64,000 bases of DNA from the NCBI RefSeq assembly GCF_029839275.1, contig NZ_JAOCAH010000001.1, positions 620,001 through 684,000 of the forward strand. The letters run 5' to 3'. Made by a program: the position numbers and the translations under genes. Below are positions 17,801 to 28,074 of this stretch, piece after piece (within the stretch, counting starts at the first letter, position 1; every line of letters starts with the position of its first letter). This DNA is from Pseudomonas sp. GD03944 (GTDB lineage Bacteria > Pseudomonadota > Gammaproteobacteria > Pseudomonadales > Pseudomonadaceae). A model generated the notes under the pieces. That model searched no databases, had not been told where the DNA came from, and saw nothing but the letters and a program-made list of their open reading frames with translations.

Positions 17801-18442
17801 ATGCGCGAGTTGAGCGTGGCGGTGGTGGCGGCGGTGCTGTTTTTCCTCGGGCAGGCCTGGGACCTCCCCTGGTTGAGCCTGGTCACCAAGGGCATTCCGG
17901 TGATCGTCCTGTGGTGGTGGCTGCGCCGGGCGGCCGATGGCCACTACCGGCGCTGGATTGGTATCGGCCTGCTCTGCTCGCTGGCCGGCGACCTGCTGCT
18001 GGATTGGCCGGGCGATCTGTTCGTGCCGGGCCTTGCCGCCTTCCTGCTGGCCCACCTGGCCTACCTGCGCGCCTACCTGAGCGACTGCCGGGAACCCGCC
18101 ATCGCCGCCCTGCTGGGTGCCGCCGTGATCGGCGCGAGCATGTTCGCCGTACTCGCCAGTGCCGGCCTCGGCGGGCTGCTGATTCCGGTCGCCCTGTACG
18201 CCCTGGCCATCAGCGCCATGCTCTGGCGTGCCCTGGCCCGGCTGGGCCATGCCGGCCTGACACGGCAGTCCACGGTGCTGGCGGCCGCGGGTGCCGCCTC
18301 GTTCGTGCTGTCCGACAGCCTGATCGGCATCGACCGCTTCGTCGCACCGTTCGACGCCGCGCCCTACGCCATCATGCTCACCTACTGGCTGGGCCAGTGG
18401 GCGATCACCGCCTCGGCCATGAATCGCACCACGGCCACCTGA
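17801..18442 (+). CDS. YhhN-family membrane protein (lysoplasmalogenase-like)
   Basis: A 213-residue polytopic inner-membrane protein with about seven to eight helices and the YhhN family motifs LAGDLLLDWP near residue 62, FLLAHLAYLRAYL, and SDSLIGIDRF near residue 170. The conserved acidic residues in these motifs are those proposed for the lysoplasmalogenase reaction in the eukaryotic member TMEM86; in bacteria the role is unproven. ATG at 17801; single gene, 108 bp before cmoA. Confidence 0.85.
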   Translation: MRELSVAVVAAVLFFLGQAWDLPWLSLVTKGIPVIVLWWWLRRAADGHYRRWIGIGLLCSLAGDLLLDWPGDLFVPGLAAFLLAHLAYLRAYLSDCREPAIAALLGAAVIGASMFAVLASAGLGGLLIPVALYALAISAMLWRALARLGHAGLTRQSTVLAAAGAASFVLSDSLIGIDRFVAPFDAAPYAIMLTYWLGQWAITASAMNRTTAT

Positions 18443-18550
18443 TTCCAGGGGCGCCGGGGGCTTTTCCGACCAATTGAGACAATCGCAGTTTGGTTGCGCG
18501 CCGCACTTGGCTAAAATGCCGGGCTTTTCCGCAGCCTGTTCGGATTCCCC

Positions 18551-19294
18551 GTGAGCAAACAACCCGACCGCCTCTTCGCCCAGCCCCTGGATCAGGTGCC
18601 GGACTTCGTCTTCAACGAAGACGTGGTGCGGGTGTTCCCGGACATGATCAAGCGCTCGGTGCCGGGTTACCCGACCATCGTCGAGAACATCGGCGTGCTG
18701 GCCGGCCAGTTTGCCCAGCCCCACAGCGTGCTCTACGACCTGGGCAGCTCCCTGGGCGCGGTAACCCAGGCGCTGCGCCGTCACGTGCAGATCGATGACT
18801 GCCGGGTGATCGCCGTGGACAACTCCAGTGCCATGGTCGAGCGCTGCCGCGAGTACCTGCATGCCCAGGACGCGATGTTCCAGGAGCTGCTGCCGGTCGA
18901 GGTGATCGAGGCCGACATTCTCAACCTCGAACTGCAGCCGGCGTCGCTGGTGGCGCTGAATTTCACCCTGCAGTTCATTCAGCCGGAACAGCGCCTGGCC
19001 CTGCTCGGCCGCATTCGCCAGGCCCTGCTGCCAGGAGGCGCGCTGATTCTCTCGGAGAAACTGCGCTTCGAAGACAGCGCACAACACGACCTGCTGACCG
19101 ACCTGCACATCGCCTTCAAGCGGGCCAACGGCTACAGCGAGCTGGAAATCGCCCAGAAACGCAGCGCCATCGAAAAGGTGATGCTGCCCGACAGCCTCGA
19201 ACAACACCGTGAACGCCTGCATGCCGCGGGCTTCAGCCGCGTCATCCCGTGGTTCCAGTGCCTGAACTTCGCCTCGTTGATTGCCCTGCCATGA
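18551..19294 (+). CDS. cmoA: carboxy-S-adenosyl-L-methionine synthase
   Basis: Makes carboxy-SAM from SAM and prephenate, the donor used by CmoB to modify wobble uridine 34 of tRNAs to cmo5U. The 247-residue class I methyltransferase fold shows [11 protein letters not shown] (SAM loop), [14 protein letters not shown] and the long RRHVQ region typical of CmoA. It starts with GTG at 18551 ([14 protein letters not shown], as in the family). Its stop overlaps the cmoB start as ATGA, a sign of translational coupling. Confidence 0.96.
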   Translation: MSKQPDRLFAQPLDQVPDFVFNEDVVRVFPDMIKRSVPGYPTIVENIGVLAGQFAQPHSVLYDLGSSLGAVTQALRRHVQIDDCRVIAVDNSSAMVERCREYLHAQDAMFQELLPVEVIEADILNLELQPASLVALNFTLQFIQPEQRLALLGRIRQALLPGGALILSEKLRFEDSAQHDLLTDLHIAFKRANGYSELEIAQKRSAIEKVMLPDSLEQHRERLHAAGFSRVIPWFQCLNFASLIALP

Positions 19295-20259
19295 TCCATC
19301 GTCTCGACCTCGACGCCCTGCAAGCCCAACTGGCGGGCACGCCCCTGCAAGACTGGGCCGCCGGCCTCCCCGGCCAGATCGACGCCAAGCTGGCCATCGG
19401 TCATGGCGACCTGCAACGCTGGTACGGCGCGGTGGAAGCCCTGCCGACGCTACCGGTCGAGCGGGTGGAGCTGAACCAGGCTTTCACCTTCGACGGCAGC
19501 TGTGACGAGCCGACCCGGGCAGCCCTGAAGAGCGCGCTGCAGGGGCTGATCCCCTGGCGTAAAGGCCCGTTCCACCTGTTCGGCGTGCACGTGGACACCG
19601 AATGGCGCTCCGACTGGAAATGGCAGCGCATCGCGCCCTACCTCGACCTCAAGGGCAAGCGGGTGCTGGATGTCGGCTGCGGCAACGGCTACTACATGTG
19701 GCGCATGCTCGGTGCCGGCGCCGACAGCGTGGTCGGGATCGACCCGAACTGGCTGTTCCTCTGCCAGTTCCTGGCCATGAAGAACTACCTGCCGGACCTG
19801 CCGGCCTGGCACCTGCCCCTGGCGGTGGAAGAACTGCCGCCGCGCCTTCTCGGCTTCGACACGGTGTTTTCCATGGGGGTGCTCTACCACCGCCGCTCCC
19901 CCATCGATCACCTGCTCGACCTCAAGGACTGCCTGGTCAAGGGCGGCGAGCTGGTACTGGAAACCCTGGTGGTGGAAGGCGACGCCCAGCACGTGCTGGT
20001 CCCCGAAGACCGCTACGCGCAGATGCGCAACGTCTGGTTCCTGCCTTCGGTGCCGGCGCTGGAGCTGTGGCTGCGGCGTGCCGGCTTCGTCGACATCCGC
20101 TGCGTGGACGTCAGCACCACCACCGTGGACGAACAGCGCGCCACCGATTGGATGCGCTTCCAGTCGCTGCCCGAATTCCTCGACCCGGCCGACCACAGCC
20201 GCACGGTCGAAGGCCTGCCGGCACCCAGTCGAGCGGTACTGATCGCCCGCAAGCCCTGA
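19291..20259 (+). CDS. cmoB: tRNA U34 carboxymethyltransferase
   Basis: Transfers the carboxymethyl group from carboxy-SAM to 5-hydroxyuridine 34 in tRNA. The 322-residue product has the CmoB hallmarks [35 protein letters not shown] (cofactor loop), [12 protein letters not shown] and [12 protein letters not shown]. The start at 19291 overlaps the cmoA stop (ATGA). Pairing with cmoA is conserved across gammaproteobacteria. Confidence 0.96.
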   Translation: MIHRLDLDALQAQLAGTPLQDWAAGLPGQIDAKLAIGHGDLQRWYGAVEALPTLPVERVELNQAFTFDGSCDEPTRAALKSALQGLIPWRKGPFHLFGVHVDTEWRSDWKWQRIAPYLDLKGKRVLDVGCGNGYYMWRMLGAGADSVVGIDPNWLFLCQFLAMKNYLPDLPAWHLPLAVEELPPRLLGFDTVFSMGVLYHRRSPIDHLLDLKDCLVKGGELVLETLVVEGDAQHVLVPEDRYAQMRNVWFLPSVPALELWLRRAGFVDIRCVDVSTTTVDEQRATDWMRFQSLPEFLDPADHSRTVEGLPAPSRAVLIARKP

Positions 20260-20263
20260 GGCC

Positions 20264-20530
20264 TCAACTGCGGCGACGGCGCTCGGCAATCCGGGCGGCG
20301 ATCACCGCCAGGTCCTCCTGCGCGCCCCGCTCCACCGCCGCCCGGTCGGCGCCCAGGCGGGCCAACCCGCGTTCTTCATCCTGCAGCAACCGCCGCAGCC
20401 CGCGCCGCCAGCGCCAGGCGGCCCAGGTATCGGCAATCCGGTGCTGCAGGCCGAGCGGCCACATGGCCGGCAGGTAGAACGCCGGAACCGGTTCTTTGCG
20501 TGGGGTCTTGTACGACTTGGCAGGGGACAT
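20264..20530 (-). CDS. small basic protein, DUF1127-like
   Basis: An 88-residue Arg-rich protein. The C-terminal half (WRWRRGLRRLLQDEERGLARLGADRAAVE region) has the spacing of DUF1127 proteins: tandem W/R positions, then L-x3-D/E, then LG-x-dRA. It lacks the usual conserved D-iG core exactly, so the call is tentative. DUF1127 proteins are short, RNA-binding or regulatory in alphaproteobacteria; the role here is unknown. The start at 20530 follows GAGG at suitable spacing. It is divergent from the LysR gene at 20679, a typical regulator/target arrangement, and convergent with cmoB with only 4 bp between the two stops. Confidence 0.7.
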   Translation of the reverse strand: MSPAKSYKTPRKEPVPAFYLPAMWPLGLQHRIADTWAAWRWRRGLRRLLQDEERGLARLGADRAAVERGAQEDLAVIAARIAERRRRS

Positions 20531-20621
20531 GACGCACCTCCTCATCTTCGCTGACAGGACCTTCCGGTGTCCGGCGACGGCCGGTACCGAGAAGACTTGC
20601 CCCGAGGATGCGACGCGCCTA

Positions 20622-20637
20622 TCGTTCAATCAAACGA
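20622..20637. promoter_or_regulatory. palindrome in the divergent LysR promoter region
   Basis: TCGTT-N6-AACGA (20622-20637) lies between the small-protein gene and the LysR gene, about 40 bp upstream of the LysR start. It is a plausible LysR operator; inferred from position and symmetry. Confidence 0.35.
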
Positions 20638-20678
20638 CTAATATCAAACACTGCATTTAGCCAAACTGAACGAAAGCC

Positions 20679-21578
20679 ATGAACGAACTCGCCCGCCCCT
20701 TGCCGCTGAATACATTGCCGCTGCTGGAAAGCGATGTGCTGAAGACCTTCGTCGGCATTGCCGAAAGCGGCAGTTTCACCCGCACGGCCGCCCAGGTGTA
20801 CCGCAGCACCGGGGCTGTCAGCATGCAGATCAAGCGCCTGGAAGAAACCCTCGGGCGCAGCCTGTTCACCCGCGAGGCCCGGCGCGTCCAGCTGACGCCA
20901 GACGGCGAAGTGCTGCTGGGTTATGCCCGGCGTCTGCTCAAGCTCAATGAAGAAGCGGTCGCCCATTTCCTCACGCCGGCGCTGTCCGGTCGGCTGCGCT
21001 TCGGCATTCCCCACGACCTGGGCACGCCGGTGCTGCCCAGCGTGCTGACGCTGTTCGCCCGCAGCCACCCGGCGGTGCAACTGGAAGTATCAGCGGGACG
21101 CAGCGTGGATTTGATCGAACGCCTCGATGCCGGGGAACTGGACCTGACGCTGGTCAATGCCGGCAATGACGGTATGGACGACTCGCGGGGCGAAATCATC
21201 TACACCGAGTCTCTGGTCTGGGCCGGGCGCGACGGCGGCCTGGCGGTTCAGCGCACACCCCTGCCTCTGGCCCTGGCCAGCACCGGGTGCGCCTGGCGGC
21301 GAATGGCGCTGGATGCCCTGGATCGCAGGGGGCGGGACTACCGCATCGCCTATTCCTGCGAGCAATGCGCCGGGCAGGAAGCGGCCATGCTCGCCGACCT
21401 GGCCATCGCGCCGTTCCCCCAGAGCCTGATCAAGGCACCCCTGAAACGCCTGGGCGAGGAACATGATCTGCCGCCCCTGGGGGATTTCCACATCAAGCTG
21501 ATGCGCGGCAGCAACCGCGAAGACCCCGCCGAGGCCCTGGCCGCCCAGCTGATCCAGGCATTCGGTGCCTACCGCTGA
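20679..21578 (+). CDS. LysR-family transcriptional regulator
   Basis: A 299-residue LysR regulator with the helix-turn-helix at residues 20-75 (SGSFTRTAAQVYRSTGAVSMQI region) and an effector domain from about 100. The effector domain has unusual paired cysteines in YSCEQCAGQ near residue 228, which could be redox- or metal-responsive (inference). Divergent from the small basic protein at 20264, its most likely target. Start ATG at 20679; no strong ribosome site. Confidence 0.9.
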   Translation: MNELARPLPLNTLPLLESDVLKTFVGIAESGSFTRTAAQVYRSTGAVSMQIKRLEETLGRSLFTREARRVQLTPDGEVLLGYARRLLKLNEEAVAHFLTPALSGRLRFGIPHDLGTPVLPSVLTLFARSHPAVQLEVSAGRSVDLIERLDAGELDLTLVNAGNDGMDDSRGEIIYTESLVWAGRDGGLAVQRTPLPLALASTGCAWRRMALDALDRRGRDYRIAYSCEQCAGQEAAMLADLAIAPFPQSLIKAPLKRLGEEHDLPPLGDFHIKLMRGSNREDPAEALAAQLIQAFGAYR

Positions 21579-21623
21579 GTGATTCACTGCAGACAGGGCA
21601 TCGCCGCCCTGCCCAGCGGTCGG

Positions 21624-22370
21624 TCAGCCGCGTTGCGCGGCCGCCACGATCAACCCTTTCATTTCCGCCACGGCCTGCTTGAAACCGACGAACAGGGCAT
21701 GGGCCACCAGGGCGTGACCGATGTTCAGCTCGTTGATTCCGGGGATCGCCGCCACCGGCTCGACGTTGTGGTAGTGCAGGCCGTGCCCGGCGTTGACGAT
21801 CAGGCCGTGCTCCAGGCCGAACGCCACGCCATCGCGAATCCGCGCCAATTCGCGCGCCGCCTCTTCCGGGGTGTGGGCATCGGCGTAACGTCCGGTGTGC
21901 AGCTCGATGGCCGGCGCACCAACCCGTTTGGAGGCAGCGATCTGCTGCTCGTCCGCGTCGATGAACAGCGAGACCTCGCAACCGATCTTGCTCAGGCGCT
22001 CCACTGCCGCGCGAATCCGCGCCTCCTGTCCGGCCACGTCCAGGCCGCCTTCGGTGGTCAGCTCCTGGCGGGTTTCCGGCACCAGGCACACGTGCTCGGG
22101 GCGAATGCTCTCGGCGAAGGCGAGCATCTCCTCGGTGACGCCCATCTCGAAGTTCATCCGCGTCTGCATCACCTCCTTGAGCAGGCGCACGTCGCGCTCC
22201 TGGATGTGCCGACGGTCTTCGCGCAGGTGCACGGTGATGCCGTCGGCACCGGCCTCCTCGGCGTCCAGGGCGGCCTTGACCGGGTCGGGGTAGCGCGTCC
22301 CCCGGGCCTGGCGCAGGGTGGCCACATGGTCGATGTTCACACCCAGCAGAATACGATTGGCATCAGTCAC
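21624..22370 (-). CDS. pdxJ: pyridoxine 5'-phosphate synthase
   Basis: Condenses 1-deoxyxylulose 5-phosphate with 3-amino-2-oxopropyl phosphate to pyridoxine 5'-phosphate, the ring-closing step of vitamin B6 synthesis. The 248-residue TIM barrel begins [18 protein letters not shown] and has the family motifs [16 protein letters not shown] and [11 protein letters not shown]. The start overlaps the end of recO by 8 bp. Last gene of the lepA-lepB-rnc-era-recO-pdxJ cluster, the same order as in E. coli. Confidence 0.97.
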   Translation of the reverse strand: MTDANRILLGVNIDHVATLRQARGTRYPDPVKAALDAEEAGADGITVHLREDRRHIQERDVRLLKEVMQTRMNFEMGVTEEMLAFAESIRPEHVCLVPETRQELTTEGGLDVAGQEARIRAAVERLSKIGCEVSLFIDADEQQIAASKRVGAPAIELHTGRYADAHTPEEAARELARIRDGVAFGLEHGLIVNAGHGLHYHNVEPVAAIPGINELNIGHALVAHALFVGFKQAVAEMKGLIVAAAQRG

Positions 22371-23061
22371 GGGTCGGCTCCTTGAGCGTCATGAAGAGTT
22401 CGCGGCTGACCAGGGGTCGACCGCCTAAATGGGGGGCCAGGGCCTGGCGCATCAGGCGCTTGGCGGCAGCCAGGGCGCCGGGTGCGGACCAATCCGCCTC
22501 AGCCATGGCCAGCAGCTCGGCGCCTTGGAACAGGCCGGGCTGCAGTTGAGCCACCGGCTCCAGGCCGGCATCGGCCTGCAGGCGGTACAGGCCGCCTTCG
22601 ACGATCGGCTGGCCATGCAGATCGATGTCCAGGGCAAAACCATAGCCCAGCTCGTCCAGCAAACGCCATTCGAACGAACGCAGCAGCGGTTCCAGCGCCC
22701 GGCCAGCGGCCAGCGCCTGCACGGTGGCGGCGTAATGCTCGAACATGGTCGGGTGCGGGTCTTCGGCGGGCAGCAGGCGAATCAGCAACTCGTTGAGGTA
22801 CAGGCCGCTGAACAGTGCCTCGCCGCTCAACAGGTGGGGGATGCCATTGGCTTCCAGGCGGCCGACGGTCTTCAGCTCACCGCGGCCACGCAATTCGATA
22901 TCCAGCGGCACGAACGGTCGGGCCAGACTGCCGGCTCGCCCCCGGGCACCGCGCAGCACCGCACGAAAGCGGCCCTGAGGCGTGAGGAAGTCGACCAGGG
23001 CACTGGTTTCCCGGTAAGCGCGGCTGTGCAGGACATAGGCGGGCTGGCTGACCGGGAGCAT
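22363..23061 (-). CDS. recO: DNA repair protein RecO
   Basis: Recombination mediator that helps load RecA on SSB-coated gaps together with RecR. The 232-residue product has the N-terminal OB-fold ([33 protein letters not shown]) and the helical C-terminal domain. The zinc cysteines of some RecO proteins are absent, as usual in pseudomonads. Overlaps pdxJ by 8 bp; 104 bp separate it from era. Confidence 0.95.
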   Translation of the reverse strand: MLPVSQPAYVLHSRAYRETSALVDFLTPQGRFRAVLRGARGRAGSLARPFVPLDIELRGRGELKTVGRLEANGIPHLLSGEALFSGLYLNELLIRLLPAEDPHPTMFEHYAATVQALAAGRALEPLLRSFEWRLLDELGYGFALDIDLHGQPIVEGGLYRLQADAGLEPVAQLQPGLFQGAELLAMAEADWSAPGALAAAKRLMRQALAPHLGGRPLVSRELFMTLKEPTRD

Positions 23062-23165
23062 GGTGGGTGGCTACTCGTAATGGCGGCCGCGGGTCACGCC
23101 CTGCCTGGGGTGGATTCGATATCCAGCACAGCAGGGCCAACACACGGCGGGCGCAGGAGAGGTTC

Positions 23166-24068
23166 TCAGATGTCGTCGAAACCCAGGGACCGCAGGGCGC
23201 GCTCGTCGTCCGACCAGCCGCCTTTGACCTTGACCCAGAGGTTGAGCATGACCTTGGAGTCGAACATCACCTCCATGTCCTTGCGCGCCTCCTGGCCGAT
23301 GCGCTTGATGCGTTCGCCCTTGTCGCCAATGATGATTTTCTTCTGGCCGTCACGCTCGACCAGGATCAAGGCGTGGATGTGCAGGATGCGCCCTTCGCGC
23401 TTGAATTCCTCGATTTCCACGGTGATCTGGTACGGCAGCTCGGCGCCGAGCTGGCGCATGATCTTTTCGCGCACCAGTTCGGCGGCGAAGAAGCGGCTGG
23501 AACGGTCGGTCACCTGGTCTTCGGGGAAGAAGTGCACACCTTCCGGCAGGCGGTCGCCCACCAGCTTTTCCAGGGTATCGAGGTTGTGCCCCTGCTGCGC
23601 CGACACCGGTACGATCTCGGCATTGGGCAGTTGCTGGGCCAGCCACTCGAGGTGCGGCATCAGCTCGGCCTTGTCCTCGATGCGGTCGGTCTTGTTGATC
23701 GCCAGGATCACCGGCCCCTGCACGTACTGCACGCGCTCGAGCACCATCTGGTCCTCGTCGGTCCAGCGGGTGCGGTCCACCACGAAGATCACCACGTCGA
23801 CGTCTTTGAGCGCCGAGGCCGCGTTCTTGTTCATGTAGCGGTTGAGGGCTTTTTCGTTGTTCTTGTGCAGACCGGGGGTGTCGACGTAGATCGCCTGCAC
23901 CTCGCCTTCGGTCTTGATCCCGAGCATGTTGTGCCGCGTGGTCTGCGGCTTGCGCGAGGTGATGGCCAGTTTCTGGCCGAGAATGTGGTTGAGCAGCGTC
24001 GACTTGCCCACGTTGGGCCGGCCGACGATGGCGACGTAGCCACAGCGTGTTGCAGGTGAATCAGTCAT
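23166..24068 (-). CDS. era: GTPase Era
   Basis: Ribosome-assembly GTPase that binds the 3' end of 16S rRNA. The 300-residue protein has the GTPase motifs GRPNVGKST (G1), DTPGLH (G3) and NKTD (G4). A C-terminal KH domain (about 205-280) carries the [14 protein letters not shown]-binding loop. The start at 24068 overlaps the end of rnc by 8 bp, which fixes the start choice and suggests coupling of rnc and era as in other bacteria. Confidence 0.97.
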   Translation of the reverse strand: MTDSPATRCGYVAIVGRPNVGKSTLLNHILGQKLAITSRKPQTTRHNMLGIKTEGEVQAIYVDTPGLHKNNEKALNRYMNKNAASALKDVDVVIFVVDRTRWTDEDQMVLERVQYVQGPVILAINKTDRIEDKAELMPHLEWLAQQLPNAEIVPVSAQQGHNLDTLEKLVGDRLPEGVHFFPEDQVTDRSSRFFAAELVREKIMRQLGAELPYQITVEIEEFKREGRILHIHALILVERDGQKKIIIGDKGERIKRIGQEARKDMEVMFDSKVMLNLWVKVKGGWSDDERALRSLGFDDI

Positions 24069-24750
24069 TCCCATTCTCCACACCCAGGGCGATCAACGCG
24101 GCGGCAGCGGCAACCTGTTCGGCGATGCGACGGCTGGCGCCCTGTCCCAGGGTCTTGTCATTCAATAAAGTCACCTGACATTCGACGACGAACGTCCGGC
24201 AGTGCGGCTCGCCCTGGATGTCCACCACGTCATAGCGCGGCAACTCGCAGGCACGCGACTGCAGGAATTCCTGCAGACGGGTTTTCGGGTCCTTGTTGGT
24301 ATCGACCAGGGTCAGGCCGTCCAGTTCGGTGGTCAGCCAGGCGAGCACGCGTTCGCGGGCGACGTCCATGCCGGCATCCAGGTAGATGGCACCGATCAGG
24401 GCTTCCAGGGCATCGGCGAGAATCGACTCACGGCGGAAGCCGCCGCTTTTCAGCTCGCCCGAGCCCAGGCGCAGGTATTCGCCCAGGTCGAAACCACGGG
24501 CCAGCACCGCCAGGGTCTCGCCCTTCACCAGGCGCGCGCGCAGGCGCGACAGCTGGCCTTCACGGGCCTGCGGGAAGCGCTCGAACAGCGCCTCGCCGGC
24601 CACGAAGTTGAGGATGGCATCCCCAAGGAACTCCAGGCGCTCGTTGTTGCGCCCGGCGAAACTGCGGTGAGTGAGGGCCAGGATCATCAGATCCTGGTCT
24701 TTGAACGTATGACCGAGCTGACGCTCGAGGCGGCCTAACGAAGAACTCAC
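24061..24750 (-). CDS. rnc: ribonuclease III
   Basis: Double-strand-specific endoribonuclease for rRNA and mRNA processing. The 229-residue product has the catalytic signature [11 protein letters not shown] near residue 37 (Mg-binding Glu/Asp) and a C-terminal dsRNA-binding domain ([11 protein letters not shown] ... [16 protein letters not shown]). It starts with GTG at 24750, overlapping the stop of the DUF4845 gene by four bases (GTGA). Confidence 0.97.
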   Translation of the reverse strand: MSSSLGRLERQLGHTFKDQDLMILALTHRSFAGRNNERLEFLGDAILNFVAGEALFERFPQAREGQLSRLRARLVKGETLAVLARGFDLGEYLRLGSGELKSGGFRRESILADALEALIGAIYLDAGMDVARERVLAWLTTELDGLTLVDTNKDPKTRLQEFLQSRACELPRYDVVDIQGEPHCRTFVVECQVTLLNDKTLGQGASRRIAEQVAAAAALIALGVENGND

Positions 24751-25124
24751 GGCATGCGCACGCGGAATTCTTTGTCGAAATGCACCACCAGATCGAGGTT
24801 CTCGATCATCGGCTCGCGCTTTTCGTACTTCAGGTGGGCGAGGAACTCGTTGTTCTCGACGGTCACCGTCAATACGTCTTCCAGTTTCAGGTCGCGGATG
24901 CTGTTGACCGTCATACCCTTGCTGACGTGGGTGTAGAAGTCGCCGACCGTGCGGATATCCGAGGCTTTATCGGTTTCGACCGAGGTGATGATCTTTTCCA
25001 TCGACATGTAGTCGAGGTAGTGCGGCAGCACCTTGAACGCGGTACTGGCCAGGAACGCCAGGACCGCCAGCACCACCAGCCAGCTGAGAATCGACAAACC
25101 TTTTTGCGAGCGCGCAAATGTCAT
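24747..25124 (-). CDS. DUF4845 membrane protein
   Basis: A 125-residue protein with one N-terminal membrane helix (residues 10-29, [21 protein letters not shown]) and a small periplasmic domain. The family is conserved between lepB and rnc in pseudomonads (PA0769 position); function is unknown, though the location suggests a link with protein export or RNA processing. Overlaps rnc by 4 bp. Confidence 0.9.
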   Translation of the reverse strand: MTFARSQKGLSILSWLVVLAVLAFLASTAFKVLPHYLDYMSMEKIITSVETDKASDIRTVGDFYTHVSKGMTVNSIRDLKLEDVLTVTVENNEFLAHLKYEKREPMIENLDLVVHFDKEFRVRMP

Positions 25125-25183
25125 AGTTTGATTCCAAAGTTCGAGTTTGTTTTTTTAACGCACTGCAAGACTATATATAGCGC

Positions 25184-25208
25184 GTGGCGCTGCATTGAAC
25201 AGCGCCAC
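25184..25208 (-). other. perfect hairpin in the lepB-DUF4845-rnc gap
   Basis: 9-bp arms GTGGCGCTG (25184-25192) and CAGCGCCAC (25200-25208) around a 7-base loop, 16 bp after the lepB stop. No T-run follows; instead a TATATATA stretch that could be a promoter -10. Possible roles: processing or attenuation site ahead of rnc, or a 3' stem of lepB mRNA. Confidence 0.45.
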
Positions 25209-25223
25209 AGAATCAGCAGGCCG

Positions 25224-26078
25224 TCAGTGAATCAGGCCGACGCGGGAGAAGTTGGGCAGGTTGCGCAGCTTCGGATCGGGCCAGCTCATCCACACGGCAA
25301 AGGCTTTGCCGACGATATTGCGGTCCGGCACCATGCCCAGCACGTCCTTCGGAATGCTCGGGTCATTCCAGTAACGGCTGTCGTTCGAGTTGTCGCGGTT
25401 GTCGCCCATCATGAAGTAATGCCCTTCCGGCACCACCCACTCACGACCCGGCTCGACCCGGTAGCGTTTCATTTCCTTGCGGATCTGGTGCTCGGCCTCG
25501 CCCAACTGCTCATTGTACAGCGTGGCGCTGCCCAGGCTGCGCGGCTCTTCGCCGATCAGGGTCTCGGCCACCAGCGTGTCGTTGATGTACAGGCGCTTGT
25601 CGCTGGTGTAGCGAATGCGATCACCGGCCAGGCCAACCACGCGCTTGATGTAGTTGATGTTCGGGTCGCTGGGGTAGCGGAACACCATGACATCGCCACG
25701 TTGCGGATCACCCACGTCGATGACCTTGGTGTCCAGCACCGGCAGGCGGATGCCATAGGCGAACTTGTTGACCAGGATGAAATCGCCCACTTCCAGGGTC
25801 GGTTTCATCGAACCGGACGGAATCTGGAACGGCTCGACCAGGAACGAACGCAGCACCAGAACGATCGCCAGCACCGGGAAGAACGACTTGCCGTATTCCA
25901 CCAGCAGCGGCTCTTTGTTCAGGCGCTCAATCACCGCGTCGTCGGCTTGGCCGACCTGGCCCTGATAGCTGGCAATCGCCGCACGACGGCGTGGCGCCAG
26001 GAATACCAGGTCGAACAAGGCCAGAGCGCCGCACACGAAGACGGCGATGACCAGCAACAACGGGAAATTAAATGACAT
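25224..26078 (-). CDS. lepB: signal peptidase I
   Basis: Inner-membrane serine protease that removes Sec and Tat signal peptides on the periplasmic side. The 284-residue protein has two N-terminal helices (4-24 and about 63-80). The catalytic Ser90 sits in PSGSMKPTL and the general base Lys145 in YIKRVVGLAGD; box E is GDNRDNSNDSR. Residue numbers coincide with E. coli LepB. It starts 5 bp after lepA. Confidence 0.97.
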   Translation of the reverse strand: MSFNFPLLLVIAVFVCGALALFDLVFLAPRRRAAIASYQGQVGQADDAVIERLNKEPLLVEYGKSFFPVLAIVLVLRSFLVEPFQIPSGSMKPTLEVGDFILVNKFAYGIRLPVLDTKVIDVGDPQRGDVMVFRYPSDPNINYIKRVVGLAGDRIRYTSDKRLYINDTLVAETLIGEEPRSLGSATLYNEQLGEAEHQIRKEMKRYRVEPGREWVVPEGHYFMMGDNRDNSNDSRYWNDPSIPKDVLGMVPDRNIVGKAFAVWMSWPDPKLRNLPNFSRVGLIH

Positions 26079-26083
26079 AGGCC

Positions 26084-27883
26084 CTAGCTATCCAACCTCA
26101 GTACGGCAAGGAAGGCTTCCTGTGGAATTTCCACGTTGCCCACTTGCTTCATGCGCTTCTTACCGGCCTTCTGCTTTTCCAGCAGCTTACGCTTACGGCT
26201 TACGTCACCACCGTAGCATTTGGCCAGGACGTTCTTTCTCAGAGCCTTGACAGTCGTACGCGCCACGATCTGACCGCCGATGGCGGCCTGGATTGCCACG
26301 TCGAACATCTGCCGAGGAATCAGATCCTTCATCTTCTCGGTCAATGCCCGACCTTTGTAGTGGGCATTGTCCTTATGCACGATCAGCGCCAGCGCATCAA
26401 CCTTGTCGCCATTGATCAGCACGTCCAGCTTGACCAGGTTGGCCGACTGGTAGCGGTCGAAATGGTAGTCCAGGGAGGCATAGCCACGGCTGGTGGATTT
26501 CAGGCGGTCGAAGAAGTCGAGCACCACTTCGTTCATCGGCAGGTCGTAGCGAACCTGAACCTGGGAACCGAGGAACTGCATGTCGCGCTGCACGCCACGC
26601 TTCTCGATGCACAGGGTGATGACGTTGCCCAGGTGCTCTTGGGGCACCAGGATGGTCGCCTGCACGATCGGCTCGCGGAAATCCTCGACCGAGGAGACAT
26701 CCGGCAGCTTGGACGGGTTGTCGACGTAAATGGTTTCGCCGGTCTTGAGCACGACCTCGAAGATCACGCTCGGCGCGGTGGTAATCAGGTCCAGGTCGTA
26801 TTCGCGCTCGAGGCGCTCCTGGATGATCTCCATGTGCAGCATGCCGAGGAAACCGCAACGGAAGCCGAAGCCCAGCGCGTCAGAGCTTTCCGGCGAGTAC
26901 TGCAGCGAGGAATCGTTGAGGGTCAGCTTCTGCAGGGCATCGCGGAAGTCTTCGAAATCGTCGGAGCTGACCGGGAACAGGCCGGCATAGACCTGCGGCT
27001 GGATGCGTTTGAAACCGGGCAGGACTTCGACGTCCGGCGTCGAACTCAGGGTCAGGGTGTCACCCACCGGCGCACCGTGGATGTCCTTGATGCTGGCGAT
27101 GATGAAGCCCACTTCGCCCGCCTTGAGGTCGGCGGTCTGGGTGTGCTTGGGGTTGAACACGCCGACGCTGTCGACCAGGTGCACCTTGCCGGTGGACTTC
27201 ACCAGGATCTTGTCACCCTTCTTCACGCGGCCGTGACGCACGCGCACCAGGGAGACGACGCCCAGGTAGTTGTCGAACCAGGAGTCGATGATCAGCGCCT
27301 GCAGGGGCGCCTCGATCTCGCCTTCCGGCGCAGGGATGGTCTGCACCAGGCGCTCGAGCACCTCGTCGACGCCCATGCCGCTCTTGGCGCTGCAGGCCAC
27401 GGCGTCGGTGGCGTCGATGCCGATGATCTTCTCGATCTCGTCCTTGACGCGATCCGGATCGGCCTGAGGCAGGTCCATCTTGTTCAGCACCGGCATGACC
27501 TCGAGGCCCTGCTCGATGGCGGTGTAGCAGTTGGCGACCGACTGCGCCTCGACGCCCTGGCCGGCATCGACCACCAGCAGCGCGCCTTCGCAGGCTGCCA
27601 GCGAGCGGCTGACTTCGTAGGTGAAGTCGACGTGCCCGGGGGTGTCGATGAAATTCAGCTGGTAGGTCTTGCCGTCCTGCGCCTTGTAATACAGGGTGAC
27701 GCTGTGGGCCTTGATGGTGATCCCGCGCTCACGCTCCAGGTCCATGGAATCGAGCACCTGGGCCTCCATCTCGCGATCGGCCAAGCCACCGCACATCTGG
27801 ATGAAACGGTCAGCCAGGGTCGACTTGCCATGGTCGATGTGGGCGATGATGGAAAAATTGCGGATATGACTCAGGTCACTCAC
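26084..27883 (-). CDS. lepA: elongation factor 4
   Basis: Ribosome-associated GTPase (EF4/LepA) that acts on stalled or initiating ribosomes. The 599-residue protein is full length: G1 AHIDHGKST at residues 14-22, DTPGHVDF (G3), NKMDLPQAD (G4), EF-G-like domains III and V, and the LepA-specific C-terminal domain ending in [18 protein letters not shown]. First gene of the lepA-lepB transcript. The terminator at 27990-28019 lies upstream, between it and mucD. Confidence 0.98.
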   Translation of the reverse strand: MSDLSHIRNFSIIAHIDHGKSTLADRFIQMCGGLADREMEAQVLDSMDLERERGITIKAHSVTLYYKAQDGKTYQLNFIDTPGHVDFTYEVSRSLAACEGALLVVDAGQGVEAQSVANCYTAIEQGLEVMPVLNKMDLPQADPDRVKDEIEKIIGIDATDAVACSAKSGMGVDEVLERLVQTIPAPEGEIEAPLQALIIDSWFDNYLGVVSLVRVRHGRVKKGDKILVKSTGKVHLVDSVGVFNPKHTQTADLKAGEVGFIIASIKDIHGAPVGDTLTLSSTPDVEVLPGFKRIQPQVYAGLFPVSSDDFEDFRDALQKLTLNDSSLQYSPESSDALGFGFRCGFLGMLHMEIIQERLEREYDLDLITTAPSVIFEVVLKTGETIYVDNPSKLPDVSSVEDFREPIVQATILVPQEHLGNVITLCIEKRGVQRDMQFLGSQVQVRYDLPMNEVVLDFFDRLKSTSRGYASLDYHFDRYQSANLVKLDVLINGDKVDALALIVHKDNAHYKGRALTEKMKDLIPRQMFDVAIQAAIGGQIVARTTVKALRKNVLAKCYGGDVSRKRKLLEKQKAGKKRMKQVGNVEIPQEAFLAVLRLDS

Positions 27884-27989
27884 AGGACAACACTCGAAAA
27901 GGCCGCAGGCGACTGCCCGCCGAAAATAGCCGCGGAGTGTACCCGATTGACGCCCCGCACGTCACGCCCAGGCGCCTATCGGCGCGCAT

Positions 27990-28019
27990 GAAAAAGGGCG
28001 ACCGAAGTCGCCCTTTTTC
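27990..28019 (-). terminator. Rho-independent terminator after mucD
   Basis: Stem GAAAAAGGGCGAC / GTCGCCCTTTTTC (27990-28002 and 28007-28019) with T-runs on both strands. It terminates the algU-mucD transcript 56 bp past the mucD stop and insulates lepA. Confidence 0.92.
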
Positions 28020-28074
28020 AGTGCCTTGGAGGCTGTTCAGCCAGGCCTGCTCGGCCAGACTTATTCAGCCAAAC

